Program-made: the position numbers and the translations under genes
Part shown: piece by piece, positions 1 through 8,152 of the stretch
Layout of the letters: the number at the start of each line of letters is the position of its first letter
How positions within the stretch are numbered: the stretch's first letter is position 1
Notes under the pieces: model-generated
What the model saw: only the letters and a program-made list of their open reading frames with translations
Told to the model about the DNA's origin: nothing
The model's database searches: none
Assembly: GCA_016235345.1 (NCBI GenBank)
Contig: JACRLG010000002.1
Span: 1 to 64,000 of the forward strand
Source of the DNA: Deltaproteobacteria bacterium
GTDB lineage: Bacteria; Desulfobacterota; Desulfobacteria; Desulfobacterales; Desulfatibacillaceae
DNA length: 64,000 nt
Reading direction: 5' to 3'

Positions 1-2517
1 GACCTTGCCGTCGCGGCCCCGCAGGAACTGCTTGGCGTGGCCGTCGTGGTTGGAGATGAGCCAGTCTATGACGTGCTCCCGCTGGATTTGCTCGATCTCC
101 AGGGTAGTGAGGTCGGAAGGGTCCATGCCCGAGAAATCGAACTTTTCCTTGAGGTCTGTCCGCCATTTCTGGATGGAGCCGAGGCGACCGTTAAGTGGAA
201 TGGTACGGACCTCCACGGCGTTGGGATCGATAAGCCTGCCGATCCTGTACGCGGCCTCCTCGCCGTGGGCTATGAACTCGTCCTCGGCCTTCCCGACCGG
301 CTTGAAGAGCCAGCGGTCGCCCGCCTCGTCGGTCCAGAACTCCTTTTCGTGGGCGCCGCCCACCTTGGCCTTGCCAGCGAGATTGAAGTTCCCCGACTTT
401 CCCTTTGCGAGCCAGGCCGAGTCAGCCTCGTCGAACTCGGAGCCTTTCTTGGAGAAAACCGGGGGCGCAGGTGGCGTGGGTTTCGGTGCGGGTGCTGGCT
501 TCGGCGGTGCGGGTGCCGGCTTCGGCGGTTCGGGCGCGGCGGCCTTTTTCTTGCCGCCGTGCTTTTCCGCCCAGGCCGCATGCTTGGTTTCGATGCCGGC
601 CTTGGCGGCCTCGATCTTGGCCGGGTCGGTCTCCGTGAACAGGGTGACCAGCTCGTCCTTGTTCGCCCACTGCCAGTGCTTGAGCTGGGTGTCCTTGGCC
701 AGGTTCTTCAATTCCCCGGCCTTCATGGACCCCACCTGGTCCTGGAAGAGCTTTTTCTTGAGGGCGAGTTCCTTGGCGTGGCCATGGAGCATCTCCTGGG
801 GAAGACCGGGCGATGCCGCGAGCGCCGATTCCGCTTCTTTGACCGCCGCGAGAAAGTCGCTGTATCCCGCCGGCGACTGGGGCAGAACCACCTTGGCAGC
901 AGCCTGCTCCACGGCATGCTTGGCCTTGGTGACAGCGGCCTTCTCCGCGGCTTCGACCGCTTCCTTCTTGGCCTTTTCCGCAAGTTCCTCGCCGGCGGCC
1001 TTTTCCAGAGCCTTGACGAGTTGCTGCTTGTTCTTGAGCGGGCCGATGTGGTGCTTCTTCTTGGCCTCGATCAAAGACGCGCCCTGCAGCCCCGTGTGAT
1101 CCACGCCGGGTTCAAGCTCGTCCAGGAGGTCGACCACGTCCTTTTTGGTCATGTTGAGCGAGACGCCCTTGGCCTTGGCCGCCTCCTGGAGCTCGGCCAC
1201 GGTGAGGTCGTGGAGGCCGCCGGCCTGAGGAACTTTCTTGATCTGCTCGGCAATCTGCTGGGCCTGCTTGAGGGACGCCTGTTTCTGGGCCAGGAGTTGG
1301 ACCAGATCGTCCTTGGTGCGGAGCAGGCCGATTTTGTGCTCCTTGAGCTTGGTGTCGAGCGCGGCTCCGGCCAGCGTGGAGTGATCCACGCCCGGCTCCG
1401 CGGCGTCCAGCAGCTTGACGAAATCGGCCTTGGTGCGGGCGATGGAGACGCCGTTCTGCTTGGCAAGGGTTTGGAGCTGCTTGGCGGTCAGGGTGTTCAG
1501 GTCCGAGATCTGTCCGCCCTCGAAGGCCGCCTTTAGCTTCGCCTCTTCTGCGGCCTTGGCCTTTGCCTGCTCCTCCAATGCCTGGGGCGGGAGGATGCAC
1601 GCCCCGGGTTCGTCCGCAGCCTTCGCCCCCAATTCGCCGCCGCAGATCACCAGGGGCCAGGCGACCACGCTTGTGCACCGGCAGTTGGGGTGGGCAGGCT
1701 GGCGGGGGAAGCGGGCCGTGTCGAACACCTTGCCGTCCAGGGGCCCGCAGACCGGGCAGACCCGCTCGTCCTCCATGGTCATCCATTCGAGCTTTTGGAC
1801 CCCGACCTGGTCGTGGAACTTGATCCGGCCCATGTTGTGGGAGCGCAGGACCTCGGTGCGGGCAATCACCTCCATGCGGTACTGGGCCTTGGTGAACACC
1901 TTGGAGCCCGCCTGGCGGAAGGATTCCGGGTCCTTGACCACGCGCCCGAGGTCCCGGACGATGTCCTCCACGCCCTTCCCGGTGGCCACGCCGCCCATGA
2001 CGACGCGCTTGATGCCGTCCGCCAGCTCGCGGTGCACATCTCCGGCCAGGACCAGGTTGTAATTCGTCATGAAGTCGAGAGCGTCGGTGTCCACCAGGGT
2101 GAAGACGCGGGTGGCGAGTTTGTCCATGCCTTCCGGGGTCAGGTCCCGGTAGAAGGGAAGCTGGGCCGAGGCGAACTCTCCGATGCCGCCGTAAATCCCC
2201 CGGCGGAACGATGCCTTGGCGGCCTTGCGGAAGCGCAGGGTCTGGTCCCGGCGGAGGCTCCCCGTGATCTCCCGGATGTCGGCCTGGAGCTTCTCCAACC
2301 CCTTGAGGGCCGCGAGCTTGTTGTCGGGAAGCGATCCGAGGCTCTTGTATCGGAGGATTGCGCGGCGCACCTCCTCCTCGGAAGCGGCGAGCATCGAGGT
2401 CAGTTCGGCGACCGTTTGTTCCGCGTAGAGATTCCGGGCGTGGACGCTCTTTTCCGTGGCCAGGCGTATGGCCTCGGCCTGGGTGGAAGAAGGCTTGGCC
2501 GCGAGCGCACCGATCAT
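1..2517 (-). CDS. MuF-type head morphogenesis protein fused to kinase-like domain (partial, runs off window)
   Basis: The frame is open for 839 codons from an ATG overlapping the portal stop (ATGA) to the window edge, so the C-terminus is missing. Residues about 160-300 match the phage Mu F-like minor head family, with C254-P-V-C257 followed by HPNC279-R-C281, a usual signature. Residues about 338-412 and 435-508 are two copies of a SAP-like helical repeat, each holding an E-P-G-V-D-H core. A Pro/Ala linker spans 660-690. From about 715 the sequence resembles a HipA/PI3-4-kinase-like fold: a W-L-F-K739-P strand (candidate ATP lysine) and an S-N-H824-D825-G-H-A-K catalytic-loop-like motif. The MuF part helps assemble the procapsid; the kinase-like part could modify a capsid or host protein (inference). 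Cotranscribed with portal. Confidence 0.85.
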   Translation of the reverse strand, partial: MIGALAAKPSSTQAEAIRLATEKSVHARNLYAEQTVAELTSMLAASEEEVRRAILRYKSLGSLPDNKLAALKGLEKLQADIREITGSLRRDQTLRFRKAAKASFRRGIYGGIGEFASAQLPFYRDLTPEGMDKLATRVFTLVDTDALDFMTNYNLVLAGDVHRELADGIKRVVMGGVATGKGVEDIVRDLGRVVKDPESFRQAGSKVFTKAQYRMEVIARTEVLRSHNMGRIKFHDQVGVQKLEWMTMEDERVCPVCGPLDGKVFDTARFPRQPAHPNCRCTSVVAWPLVICGGELGAKAADEPGACILPPQALEEQAKAKAAEEAKLKAAFEGGQISDLNTLTAKQLQTLAKQNGVSIARTKADFVKLLDAAEPGVDHSTLAGAALDTKLKEHKIGLLRTKDDLVQLLAQKQASLKQAQQIAEQIKKVPQAGGLHDLTVAELQEAAKAKGVSLNMTKKDVVDLLDELEPGVDHTGLQGASLIEAKKKHHIGPLKNKQQLVKALEKAAGEELAEKAKKEAVEAAEKAAVTKAKHAVEQAAAKVVLPQSPAGYSDFLAAVKEAESALAASPGLPQEMLHGHAKELALKKKLFQDQVGSMKAGELKNLAKDTQLKHWQWANKDELVTLFTETDPAKIEAAKAGIETKHAAWAEKHGGKKKAAAPEPPKPAPAPPKPAPAPKPTPPAPPVFSKKGSEFDEADSAWLAKGKSGNFNLAGKAKVGGAHEKEFWTDEAGDRWLFKPVGKAEDEFIAHGEEAAYRIGRLIDPNAVEVRTIPLNGRLGSIQKWRTDLKEKFDFSGMDPSDLTTLEIEQIQREHVIDWLISNHDGHAKQFLRGRDGKV

Positions 2518-4157
2518 TCCCCGCACTCCCGGCACGCGGTCTTACGGGAATCCGCTTCATCCTCGCGGCCGGGGCCGTTCTCCCTCGCGGCCGTCTTGGG
2601 ATCGAAGAATCGGCAGGCCGGGGTGTCGAAGAGGGTCTCGTTGCGCTGGACCCGGCAACGGTTGCGCTCCTCCTCGAAGTGCGAGCAGTCGTCGCAGATC
2701 TTGTCCGCCTTGTCCGCGTGGGCGAAGGGCCCGGCCCAAGACGCCTCGGCCCGGCTTCCCGTTGGATTCTTGGCCGGGTCCAGGCCGAGCATCTCCTGGG
2801 CCGTCTCGACGCCCATGATCCCGGCGGTCACCATATCGACGATAGGTTTGATCTGCTTTTCGTCGAGCAGGTCCACCGAGCGCTTTTCGCTCTCGCGGTT
2901 GGCGGCCTCGATGTCCGGGTCGAGGTCCATCTTCAGTTGCAGGCTCGAACGGCTGATGAGCTTGCGGTCGTAAAGCTCGATCAAAAGGCGCTTGAAATCC
3001 ACCGCGTCAGAGGGGTCGAGGTCGTTGAACAAATACTGGAGGGTCTTGTCCTCCCAGCCCTTGAGCTCCAGCCAGTCGTTGAATATCCAGTTCAGGATGA
3101 TCCGGGCCGCCTGCTTGATCTCCCGGATCATCACCAGCATCTTCTGGAGGCTCACCGAGGCCGTGGCGAAGTTCGGGCCGTCGCCGGCCACCAGTGACCG
3201 CGAGAGGCCGAGCGCCACGACGATGTCCTCCTTCACCTCCTTGACCTTGTCCTCGACGTTTAAGACCTGGCCCTCGGTGCCGTGCGTCTCGACCGTGACG
3301 TAGAAGGGTACGACCAGGCCGCTTTTCAGGTCCATTTTGTTGACCATGTCCCGGACCTGTTCGAGCATCTTCTGGTCGGGCATGACCATCTTCTGGCCGA
3401 ACGCACCGCCCACCTTGAGCAGCCGGAAAGGCGTGGCCCAGCGCTTGGCTATGGCCTGCTCGGCCCTGCGGTAGTCGCGTAAAAGTTCGATGGACTGGAA
3501 GGCGGGAAACACGAGCGAGTTGCCCCGCGGGGAAAAGGCCGGAGCGTCCCACTTGAGGTGGAGCACCTGCTCGACGGGAAGGGTCAGGCCGTCCGACGCG
3601 CCCGGGTTTTCCTCGGGGACCTGCTTGACCTCGGAGAGCCGCCCCTGGACGTACTTGACCTTGACCGAGACCGGGTTGACGCAGACCAGTTCTTCAAGGT
3701 CCTTGCCGTCCTTGGTGTAGCGTTTGAAGCCAACGGCGTCGCCCTTGACCAGGAGTTGGAGGACCATGTCCTTGACGAACCCGGAAATGTTCAGGCGCCC
3801 GACCAGGTCAACGGCCTCCAGCTTCACATTCTCGTCGTCGCCCGCGATCTTGATCTCGTCGCCCACGGCGAAGGTCCGCCAGGAGTTGACGCAGTTCTTC
3901 ACCAGCGGCTCTTCGAGGTAATATTCCCATGCCTTGCGCGCCCGGTCCTCCCAGGCCGCCGGAATGGCCTCAGAGGCATTGACCTTGCTGAACACGGAAG
4001 GGTCCAGAGCAGCGGCCGCGGCCAGGGGGACGAGCACCATGCCGTCCGCCTGGAGGGATGGTTCAACGCCAGCCGTGGAGACCTGGCTTTCGGGTGTCGG
4101 GTTGGATCGTGCTTCCACCGGAGTCCTCTCGGTTTGATGCCCTCGTGGGCGCGACAT
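2514..4157 (-). CDS. phage portal protein
   Basis: 547 aa, the usual length for siphovirus-type portal proteins that form the dodecameric ring at the capsid vertex and receive DNA from the terminase. The body shows the typical order: an N-terminal alpha/beta region with a W-R-T-F segment, a long middle helix region (YRRAEQAIAKRWATPFRLL, about residues 225-245) and a helical C-terminal region (GVETAQEMLGLDPAKN) resembling phage portal SPP1/HK97-type ends. The C-terminus holds four cysteines (CDDCSHFEEERNRC...C) that could bind a metal; this is unusual for portals. It lies directly after TerL and overlaps the head-protein start by 4 bp. The ATG used has no clear ribosome site; a later start at about residue 40 (MVLVPL) is possible. 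Confidence 0.85.
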   Translation of the reverse strand: MSRPRGHQTERTPVEARSNPTPESQVSTAGVEPSLQADGMVLVPLAAAAALDPSVFSKVNASEAIPAAWEDRARKAWEYYLEEPLVKNCVNSWRTFAVGDEIKIAGDDENVKLEAVDLVGRLNISGFVKDMVLQLLVKGDAVGFKRYTKDGKDLEELVCVNPVSVKVKYVQGRLSEVKQVPEENPGASDGLTLPVEQVLHLKWDAPAFSPRGNSLVFPAFQSIELLRDYRRAEQAIAKRWATPFRLLKVGGAFGQKMVMPDQKMLEQVRDMVNKMDLKSGLVVPFYVTVETHGTEGQVLNVEDKVKEVKEDIVVALGLSRSLVAGDGPNFATASVSLQKMLVMIREIKQAARIILNWIFNDWLELKGWEDKTLQYLFNDLDPSDAVDFKRLLIELYDRKLISRSSLQLKMDLDPDIEAANRESEKRSVDLLDEKQIKPIVDMVTAGIMGVETAQEMLGLDPAKNPTGSRAEASWAGPFAHADKADKICDDCSHFEEERNRCRVQRNETLFDTPACRFFDPKTAARENGPGREDEADSRKTACRECGE

Positions 4158-4166
4158 TCGCGCCGT

Positions 4167-4187
4167 GGGGCGGGGAAAGCCCGCCCC
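4167..4187 (-). other. 5' hairpin in portal mRNA leader
   Basis: Perfect 8-bp GC stem (GGGGCGGG / CCCGCCCC) with a five-base loop, placed at the predicted transcription start of the promoter at 4194-4222 and 10 bp before the portal ATG. It may stabilise the 5' end of the late transcript or hinder initiation; inference. Confidence 0.6.
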
Positions 4188-4193
4188 TGGGGT

Positions 4194-4222
4194 TATCTAC
4201 CGGAGGGGTGGAAGAAACGTCG
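4194..4222 (-). promoter_or_regulatory. phage-type promoter A (portal/head operon)
   Basis: Read on the minus strand: -35 CGACGT (4222-4217), 17-bp spacer ending CTCCGG, -10 TAGATA (4199-4194). It shares the extended -10 pattern CCGG-TANNTA and the 17-bp spacing with sites at 9654, 13759, 20579, 18345 and 26395. It lies between terL and portal and would start RNA near 4187. Confidence 0.6.
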
Positions 4223-4259
4223 GTGGTAGGGAAAAGGCAGGGTCTGGGCACTTCCAAGA

Positions 4260-5786
4260 TCAGATAAAAACCGGCTCGGTCGCCAGCGGCACCAGGGAGA
4301 CCGTCTCCTCGTTTACCTGGTCGAGATCGGCCTGCTCCCGGGCGAGCATGGCGCAGCGCACCGCGTCTATGATGTGGTCGTTGCCCTTGGAATAAACCAC
4401 GCGGCCGTCGTGCAGGGTGTAGGTGTGGGTCGTGAACTGATCCTCGATCTCCAGGTCTTCGATGGGGAAAACGAGCTGGCGGCGCTGCAGTCCCCCGGCG
4501 ATGAGGCTGGTCATGAACTCCTTTGTCCGCTTCCTGATCTCGTGTCCGTCGCGCACGGCCAGCGTGGTCATGCCTCCGAAGTCGTAACCGCGCAGGCGCC
4601 CCTGGAGAGCCAAGTCCTTGTACTTGTCCAGGGTCAGAAGTTCCTGCACGACCGCCAGGCCGTTGCCGCCGTTGTCCATGCCGATGCCCGCCGCGAGAAA
4701 ATACCGGTCCAAAAGGGCGATGGTCTGGGCGATGTGGGGATAGGCCACGTGCTCCATGTGGACCCGCAGGACCAGCTTGGTGATCCTGCGCTCGGGGAGC
4801 TCGACCTCCTGGAACACCACGATCTCAGTGGGGTCGTTGGTGTAGCCCAGGTCCCCGCCGATCCAGAAAATTCCGGTTCGGGGCGTGAGGTTCAGCAGCA
4901 TCTCCAGCCGGTCGTGGGATTCCTCCTCGGTGGCGCAGCCGCGCAGCTCGTCGCCGGTGACGACCACCTTCTGGTACTCCACCACGTCCTGGCGGCAGAG
5001 GTTCAGGTGCTCGACGTTGAACGCCCCATAGGAAGGCTTGCCGTGCTCGCCGGCCACTTCGTGCTGCCAGCCGGAGCTGTCCCGGCCGCCGTAAAACTCC
5101 AGCAGCTCGGCCTCGCGCTCCTCGTTCCAGGCGGGGTTCAGCCAGGACGGCCAGCGGAACACCCGGAACTGGCTCGACCCGGTGAGCCGGTAATAGGTCG
5201 TGTTCCGCAGGCCGTTGGGGGTGGAATAGATGCGCAGCCTGCCGCCGGATTTCAGGCACTGGCGCAGGGCCTTCCAGGACCGCTCGGTGAGCCACGCGCC
5301 TTCGTCCACCCAGACCCGGTCCACGTGCAGGGACCGGAACGCATCGCCGTAGGCCCCGGCCGGACGGAAGTAGAGGATCGCGCCGTTGGTGAATTCGAGC
5401 CGGAAGTAAGGCTTGCGGTGAATCTTGAGCTTGCCGTACTTGGTCACGGCGATGCTGGCCATGAGGTCAGAGTTGGCGTCGAGCTGGAACTCGATCTCCT
5501 CGATCAGCGTGTCGAGGTGCCCCTGGTGCGGCGCGGCCACGAGGCCCTGTCCACCGCGACGGGTGAAGGCGAATTGCAGGGCGTCCGTGGTCACGCATAT
5601 GCTCTTCCCGGCCTCACGGCCGTCCAGGTGTATGATGTTCCTGTCCGGGCAGAGCAGGTCCTCGGCCTGGTGGGGCCAATAGACCCGCTGCCCGCCGTCG
5701 CGGTTGCGCAGGTACGCCTGGCCCCAGAGGACCGGGTCCGCCAGGGTTTCCGCGAGCTTCCGCTCCTTTGCCGACATCCGCGCCAT
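4260..5786 (-). CDS. phage terminase large subunit (TerL)
   Basis: 508 aa counting from MARMSAKERK; the frame is open further upstream but this ATG shares one base with the stop of the preceding gene (TGATG), which decides the start. TerL is the packaging motor and headful/cos nuclease. Visible are the Walker-A-like G-R-E-A-G-K-S (residues 56-62) after a DGRE turn, a Walker-B-like V-D-R-V-W-V-D-E-G (about 160), and the C-terminal RNase-H-like nuclease acidic residues in G-G-D-L-G-Y-T-N-D (about 340), G-M-D-N-G-G-N-G (about 402) and D-H-I-I-D-A-V (about 478). It precedes the portal gene, the usual late-gene order. Family recognition is confident; packaging type cannot be told. Confidence 0.93.
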   Translation of the reverse strand: MARMSAKERKLAETLADPVLWGQAYLRNRDGGQRVYWPHQAEDLLCPDRNIIHLDGREAGKSICVTTDALQFAFTRRGGQGLVAAPHQGHLDTLIEEIEFQLDANSDLMASIAVTKYGKLKIHRKPYFRLEFTNGAILYFRPAGAYGDAFRSLHVDRVWVDEGAWLTERSWKALRQCLKSGGRLRIYSTPNGLRNTTYYRLTGSSQFRVFRWPSWLNPAWNEEREAELLEFYGGRDSSGWQHEVAGEHGKPSYGAFNVEHLNLCRQDVVEYQKVVVTGDELRGCATEEESHDRLEMLLNLTPRTGIFWIGGDLGYTNDPTEIVVFQEVELPERRITKLVLRVHMEHVAYPHIAQTIALLDRYFLAAGIGMDNGGNGLAVVQELLTLDKYKDLALQGRLRGYDFGGMTTLAVRDGHEIRKRTKEFMTSLIAGGLQRRQLVFPIEDLEIEDQFTTHTYTLHDGRVVYSKGNDHIIDAVRCAMLAREQADLDQVNEETVSLVPLATEPVFI

Positions 5787-6064
5787 CAGGACATCCTCGG
5801 CCTCAACGCGGAACCCAGGATCGCGCCGACGATCTCCACCAGCACGTTTTGCACCCCGGTCATTCCCTCTCGGTCGCGGATCACCCCCTCGACGCCGGCC
5901 TTGGCCCGGTCCAGATCGTCCCACTCCGGGTAAGCCTGCCGGGCCTCGTCGAACCTGGTCAGGGCCTCGTCAATCTTCCCGTTTGCCAGGTCCGCTCCGA
6001 GTTCCACGAGCTGCCGGCCCGCCTCGCGGACGGCCTCGCTGTTCTGTTCCAGGATTTCCTTCAT
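5786..6064 (-). CDS. hypothetical small phage protein (92 aa) upstream of TerL
   Basis: Starts at an ATG that overlaps the stop of the lipoprotein gene (ATGA) and ends in a TGATG overlap with terL, so the three are translationally coupled. The N-terminal two thirds are charged and helical (MKEILEQNSEAVREAG...), the last 25 residues contain a hydrophobic stretch (VQNVLVEIVGAILGSAL) that could be a membrane segment. No family recognised. A role in lysis or packaging is only suggested by position. Confidence 0.7.
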   Translation of the reverse strand: MKEILEQNSEAVREAGRQLVELGADLANGKIDEALTRFDEARQAYPEWDDLDRAKAGVEGVIRDREGMTGVQNVLVEIVGAILGSALRPRMS

Positions 6065-6351
6065 GGATTCACCTCCTTTTGGTTTGTTTCCTGCCCGGAC
6101 GCCCAGCGGTCTAGGGCTTTCATCACCGAAACCAGCCGCGTGCCGATGCCCGTGAGCCGCTCCCGGTCCGGGTGCTCCGAAGCCGCAAGGGCCTTGTTGG
6201 ACTCGGCCACGTACTCGGGCATGTAGCGGTTCGCCGTGTGCACGGCGTCCTGGATGCGTTGCGGCGGTCCCACGGTGACGCACCCGAAAACGGACGCCGC
6301 CAGGGACAAGACCAACAGAGCTTTCAAGACCGTTTCCATCTGCTTTCTCAT
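6061..6351 (-). CDS. small phage lipoprotein
   Basis: 96 aa with a type II signal peptide: Lys/Arg start, hydrophobic stretch LKALLVLSLAAS and lipobox V-F-G-C24, so the mature protein is probably anchored to a membrane by Cys24. The rest is short and helical. It begins the coupled chain lipoprotein-92 aa-TerL. Phages place outer-membrane spanin (Rz1-like) lipoproteins in lysis cassettes near terminase genes, so a spanin or superinfection-exclusion lipoprotein is possible, but it lacks the Pro-rich body of many Rz1 proteins and no endolysin is visible beside it. Confidence 0.7.
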   Translation of the reverse strand: MRKQMETVLKALLVLSLAASVFGCVTVGPPQRIQDAVHTANRYMPEYVAESNKALAASEHPDRERLTGIGTRLVSVMKALDRWASGQETNQKEVNP

Positions 6352-6492
6352 GGTTCACCTCCCGGCCCGCGTAGGGCCTCATCTTTCGCGTTGAATGTGC
6401 ATGAAACGCCTTGACTTCGGGCGTGGTCGAAGCCTGTATGTGAACTCAAAAAGGGCTTTAAATCCAGGCTGTTGAAACAAGGAGAACCCCAC

Positions 6493-6684
6493 ATGGCCAA
6501 AAGAACGAAGGAGAACGACCCCCAGGCGGCTTACCGGGAACAGCAGGAAAAGGTCGCCGGGTTGATGGACACCATCCGAAAGAAGCTGGACCGGCATGCA
6601 ACCGGAACGGTCAACTGGGGCCATGTCGGCGACCTCGGGCACGTCGAGGAACTGCTCGCGGAGATCAGCACATTCCTCGGTTGA
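6493..6684 (+). CDS. hypothetical 63-aa protein heading integrase cassette
   Basis: Starts at ATG (MAKRTKENDPQ) with an AAGGAG site 9 bases upstream; the frame is open slightly further upstream but without a better site. Highly charged and helical, no recognised family. It is the first of five genes on the plus strand inserted in an otherwise minus-strand phage region, 30 bp before the core-binding-domain protein with its own AGGAGG site. A TTGACT / TGTATG pair about 50 bp upstream could be its promoter. Confidence 0.6.
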   Translation: MAKRTKENDPQAAYREQQEKVAGLMDTIRKKLDRHATGTVNWGHVGDLGHVEELLAEISTFLG

Positions 6685-6714
6685 ACAACCACCACCAACA
6701 TAGGAGGAAAGATC

Positions 6715-7119
6715 ATGGCTGAATGCACGCTTCACGAGGCTGCGCAGGAGTACATCGAACACCTGCGCGCGCAGGGAAAGAAGGACCGGACGCTTTATAC
6801 GTACTCGAAGGATTTCGAGCAGATAGAAGCCTTCTTCGGCAAGGACCGCAAGCTCGCAACGATCCTGACTCCACACGTGGGGAAGTTCTTCAAGTCTGAC
6901 GCGCTCCTGAAGCTCCCCAACGGGAACGAGCGGGCCAAGCCCACGGTGGACAAGACCCGGCGCGTGCTCCGCATGTTCCTGGTCTGGGCCAAGGAGACCG
7001 GGCGCATCGAGAAGCTGCCCCTGCCCAAGGTCACCCCCATGGGCCGGAGCGCCAAGAAAGGAAACCAGAGCGATGACGAACACGTCGGCACCGAGGCTCC
7101 GGTTGTTGAGCAGCCCTGA
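6715..7119 (+). CDS. stand-alone integrase core-binding (SAM-like) domain protein
   Basis: 134 aa with a strong AGGAGG site. Residues about 5-110 resemble the N-terminal SAM-like core-binding domain of XerC/phage integrases (TLHEAAQEYIEHLRAQGK, RTLYTYSKDFEQIEAFFG, TRRVLRMFLVWAKETGRI), the part that wraps the core DNA site, but there is no catalytic domain. The gene overlaps the complete tyrosine recombinase by 47 bp in another frame, so the two are made together. It may act as an accessory subunit or a competitor for the recombinase site. It is not a frameshifted start of the next gene, since that protein has its own full core-binding domain. Confidence 0.8.
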   Translation: MAECTLHEAAQEYIEHLRAQGKKDRTLYTYSKDFEQIEAFFGKDRKLATILTPHVGKFFKSDALLKLPNGNERAKPTVDKTRRVLRMFLVWAKETGRIEKLPLPKVTPMGRSAKKGNQSDDEHVGTEAPVVEQP

Positions 7120-8038
7120 ACCGTTGGGAGCGCAGGAGCGGCCCGGGTTCGCAGACGCCCTGGAAGCCTTCGCAACAAGGCTCGCCGCCGAGGGCCGCTC
7201 GGGGAACACCATCAGCGCATACCTGCGCGACCTCTCGTGCATGGCGGGCGTGCTCTCTCGGTTGCATCCGGGAATCGCCCCGGACGCCGTGACCAGTGCC
7301 ATGCTCGACGAGGTCCTGACCTCGCCGGGGGTGGCGACCTCTGCTAAGGGTGAGGTCCGGTCGCCGGCGTCCATGCACCGATTCAAGGCCGCGGTCCGGT
7401 CGTTCTTCGCCTGGGCCACGCGAAGCGGCCTTGTCCGGGACAATCCGGCCGGGTCGCTGACCCTGCACAGACTCCCCCGCACGCCGCCCAGGTTCCTGAC
7501 CGAGGCCGAGAAGCGAAGGCTCTTGAAGGAGCTTCGGGGAAGGTCCACCTCGCCTGCCGTCCGGGACCGGGTCATCATCGAGTTGTTCCTGGGGACGGGT
7601 ATCCGTCTCCAGGAACTCGTCAACCTGGACATGGAGGACGTTGACCTCGACGCCAAGCACCTGCGCGTGGTCGCCAAGGGCGGGGTCCCCCAAGTGAAGT
7701 TCCTAAAGTCCACCCTGCGCTCCCTTCTCCGGACCTACTTAATTGAACGCCGACGCCAGGGCGACGGTGAATGCCGGGCCTTGTTCCTCTCGAACCGCGG
7801 GACCCGCGTGTCCCCGGGCCAGGTAGCCAACCGGGTCAGGTGCTGGCTCCGCAAGGCCGGGATCGAAAAGGACTTGAGCCCTCACAGCCTGCGGCACACG
7901 TTCGCCACCCACCTCTATGCGGCCACATCCGACCTGCTCCTGGTCAAGCGGGCCCTGGGCCACCGGGACATTTCCACCACGGAAATCTATACCCACCTCG
8001 TTGACGGCGCCCTGGAGGAAGCCCTCGAACGGCTTTAG
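7073..8038 (+). CDS. tyrosine recombinase / XerC-D-like integrase
   Basis: 321 aa. The N-terminal half (about 25-125) is a core-binding domain and the C-terminal half (about 140-321) the catalytic domain. All catalytic residues are present: R178 (GTGIRLQEL), K202, H271 and R274 (HSLRHTFATHL), H297 (LGHRDIS) and nucleophile Y306 (TEIYTHL). Such enzymes cut and rejoin DNA through a 3'-phosphotyrosine. It sits inside the phage late region on the opposite strand, beside a toxin-antitoxin pair, rather than at a prophage end, so it more likely belongs to a cassette inserted in the phage or resolves dimers than integrates the prophage. Confidence 0.92.
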   Translation: MTNTSAPRLRLLSSPEPLGAQERPGFADALEAFATRLAAEGRSGNTISAYLRDLSCMAGVLSRLHPGIAPDAVTSAMLDEVLTSPGVATSAKGEVRSPASMHRFKAAVRSFFAWATRSGLVRDNPAGSLTLHRLPRTPPRFLTEAEKRRLLKELRGRSTSPAVRDRVIIELFLGTGIRLQELVNLDMEDVDLDAKHLRVVAKGGVPQVKFLKSTLRSLLRTYLIERRRQGDGECRALFLSNRGTRVSPGQVANRVRCWLRKAGIEKDLSPHSLRHTFATHLYAATSDLLLVKRALGHRDISTTEIYTHLVDGALEEALERL

Positions 8039-8152
8039 TCTCTCGGACCTTGAATGCGAGCGTTTGAGGCTCGAAGGCGGCTCTTGACCGGGCCGCGTTT
8101 TTGTTCTATCTTTGTAGCAACATAGTATTAACCGAAATGGAGGGCTCGCCCT

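Noticed and set aside
37-1536. Plus-strand frame of 499 codons over the head gene
   Set aside because: High GC keeps antisense frames open; the product is Leu/Gly/Arg-rich with no domain, while the minus strand encodes a recognisable protein.
1112-2560. Long minus-strand frame of 482 codons rich in Gly, Pro and Arg
   Set aside because: It is a shadow of the MuF head gene; the neighbouring frame beginning at 2517 gives a coherent protein with MuF cysteines and continues to the window edge.
4374-5933. Plus-strand frame of 519 codons across terL
   Set aside because: Antisense shadow of a clear terminase gene, without start signal or recognisable product.
7073-8038. Tyrosine recombinase as the prophage integrase
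   Set aside because: It lies inside the late region with a toxin-antitoxin pair, while a large serine recombinase with DUF2924 occupies the prophage edge; kept as a cassette enzyme.
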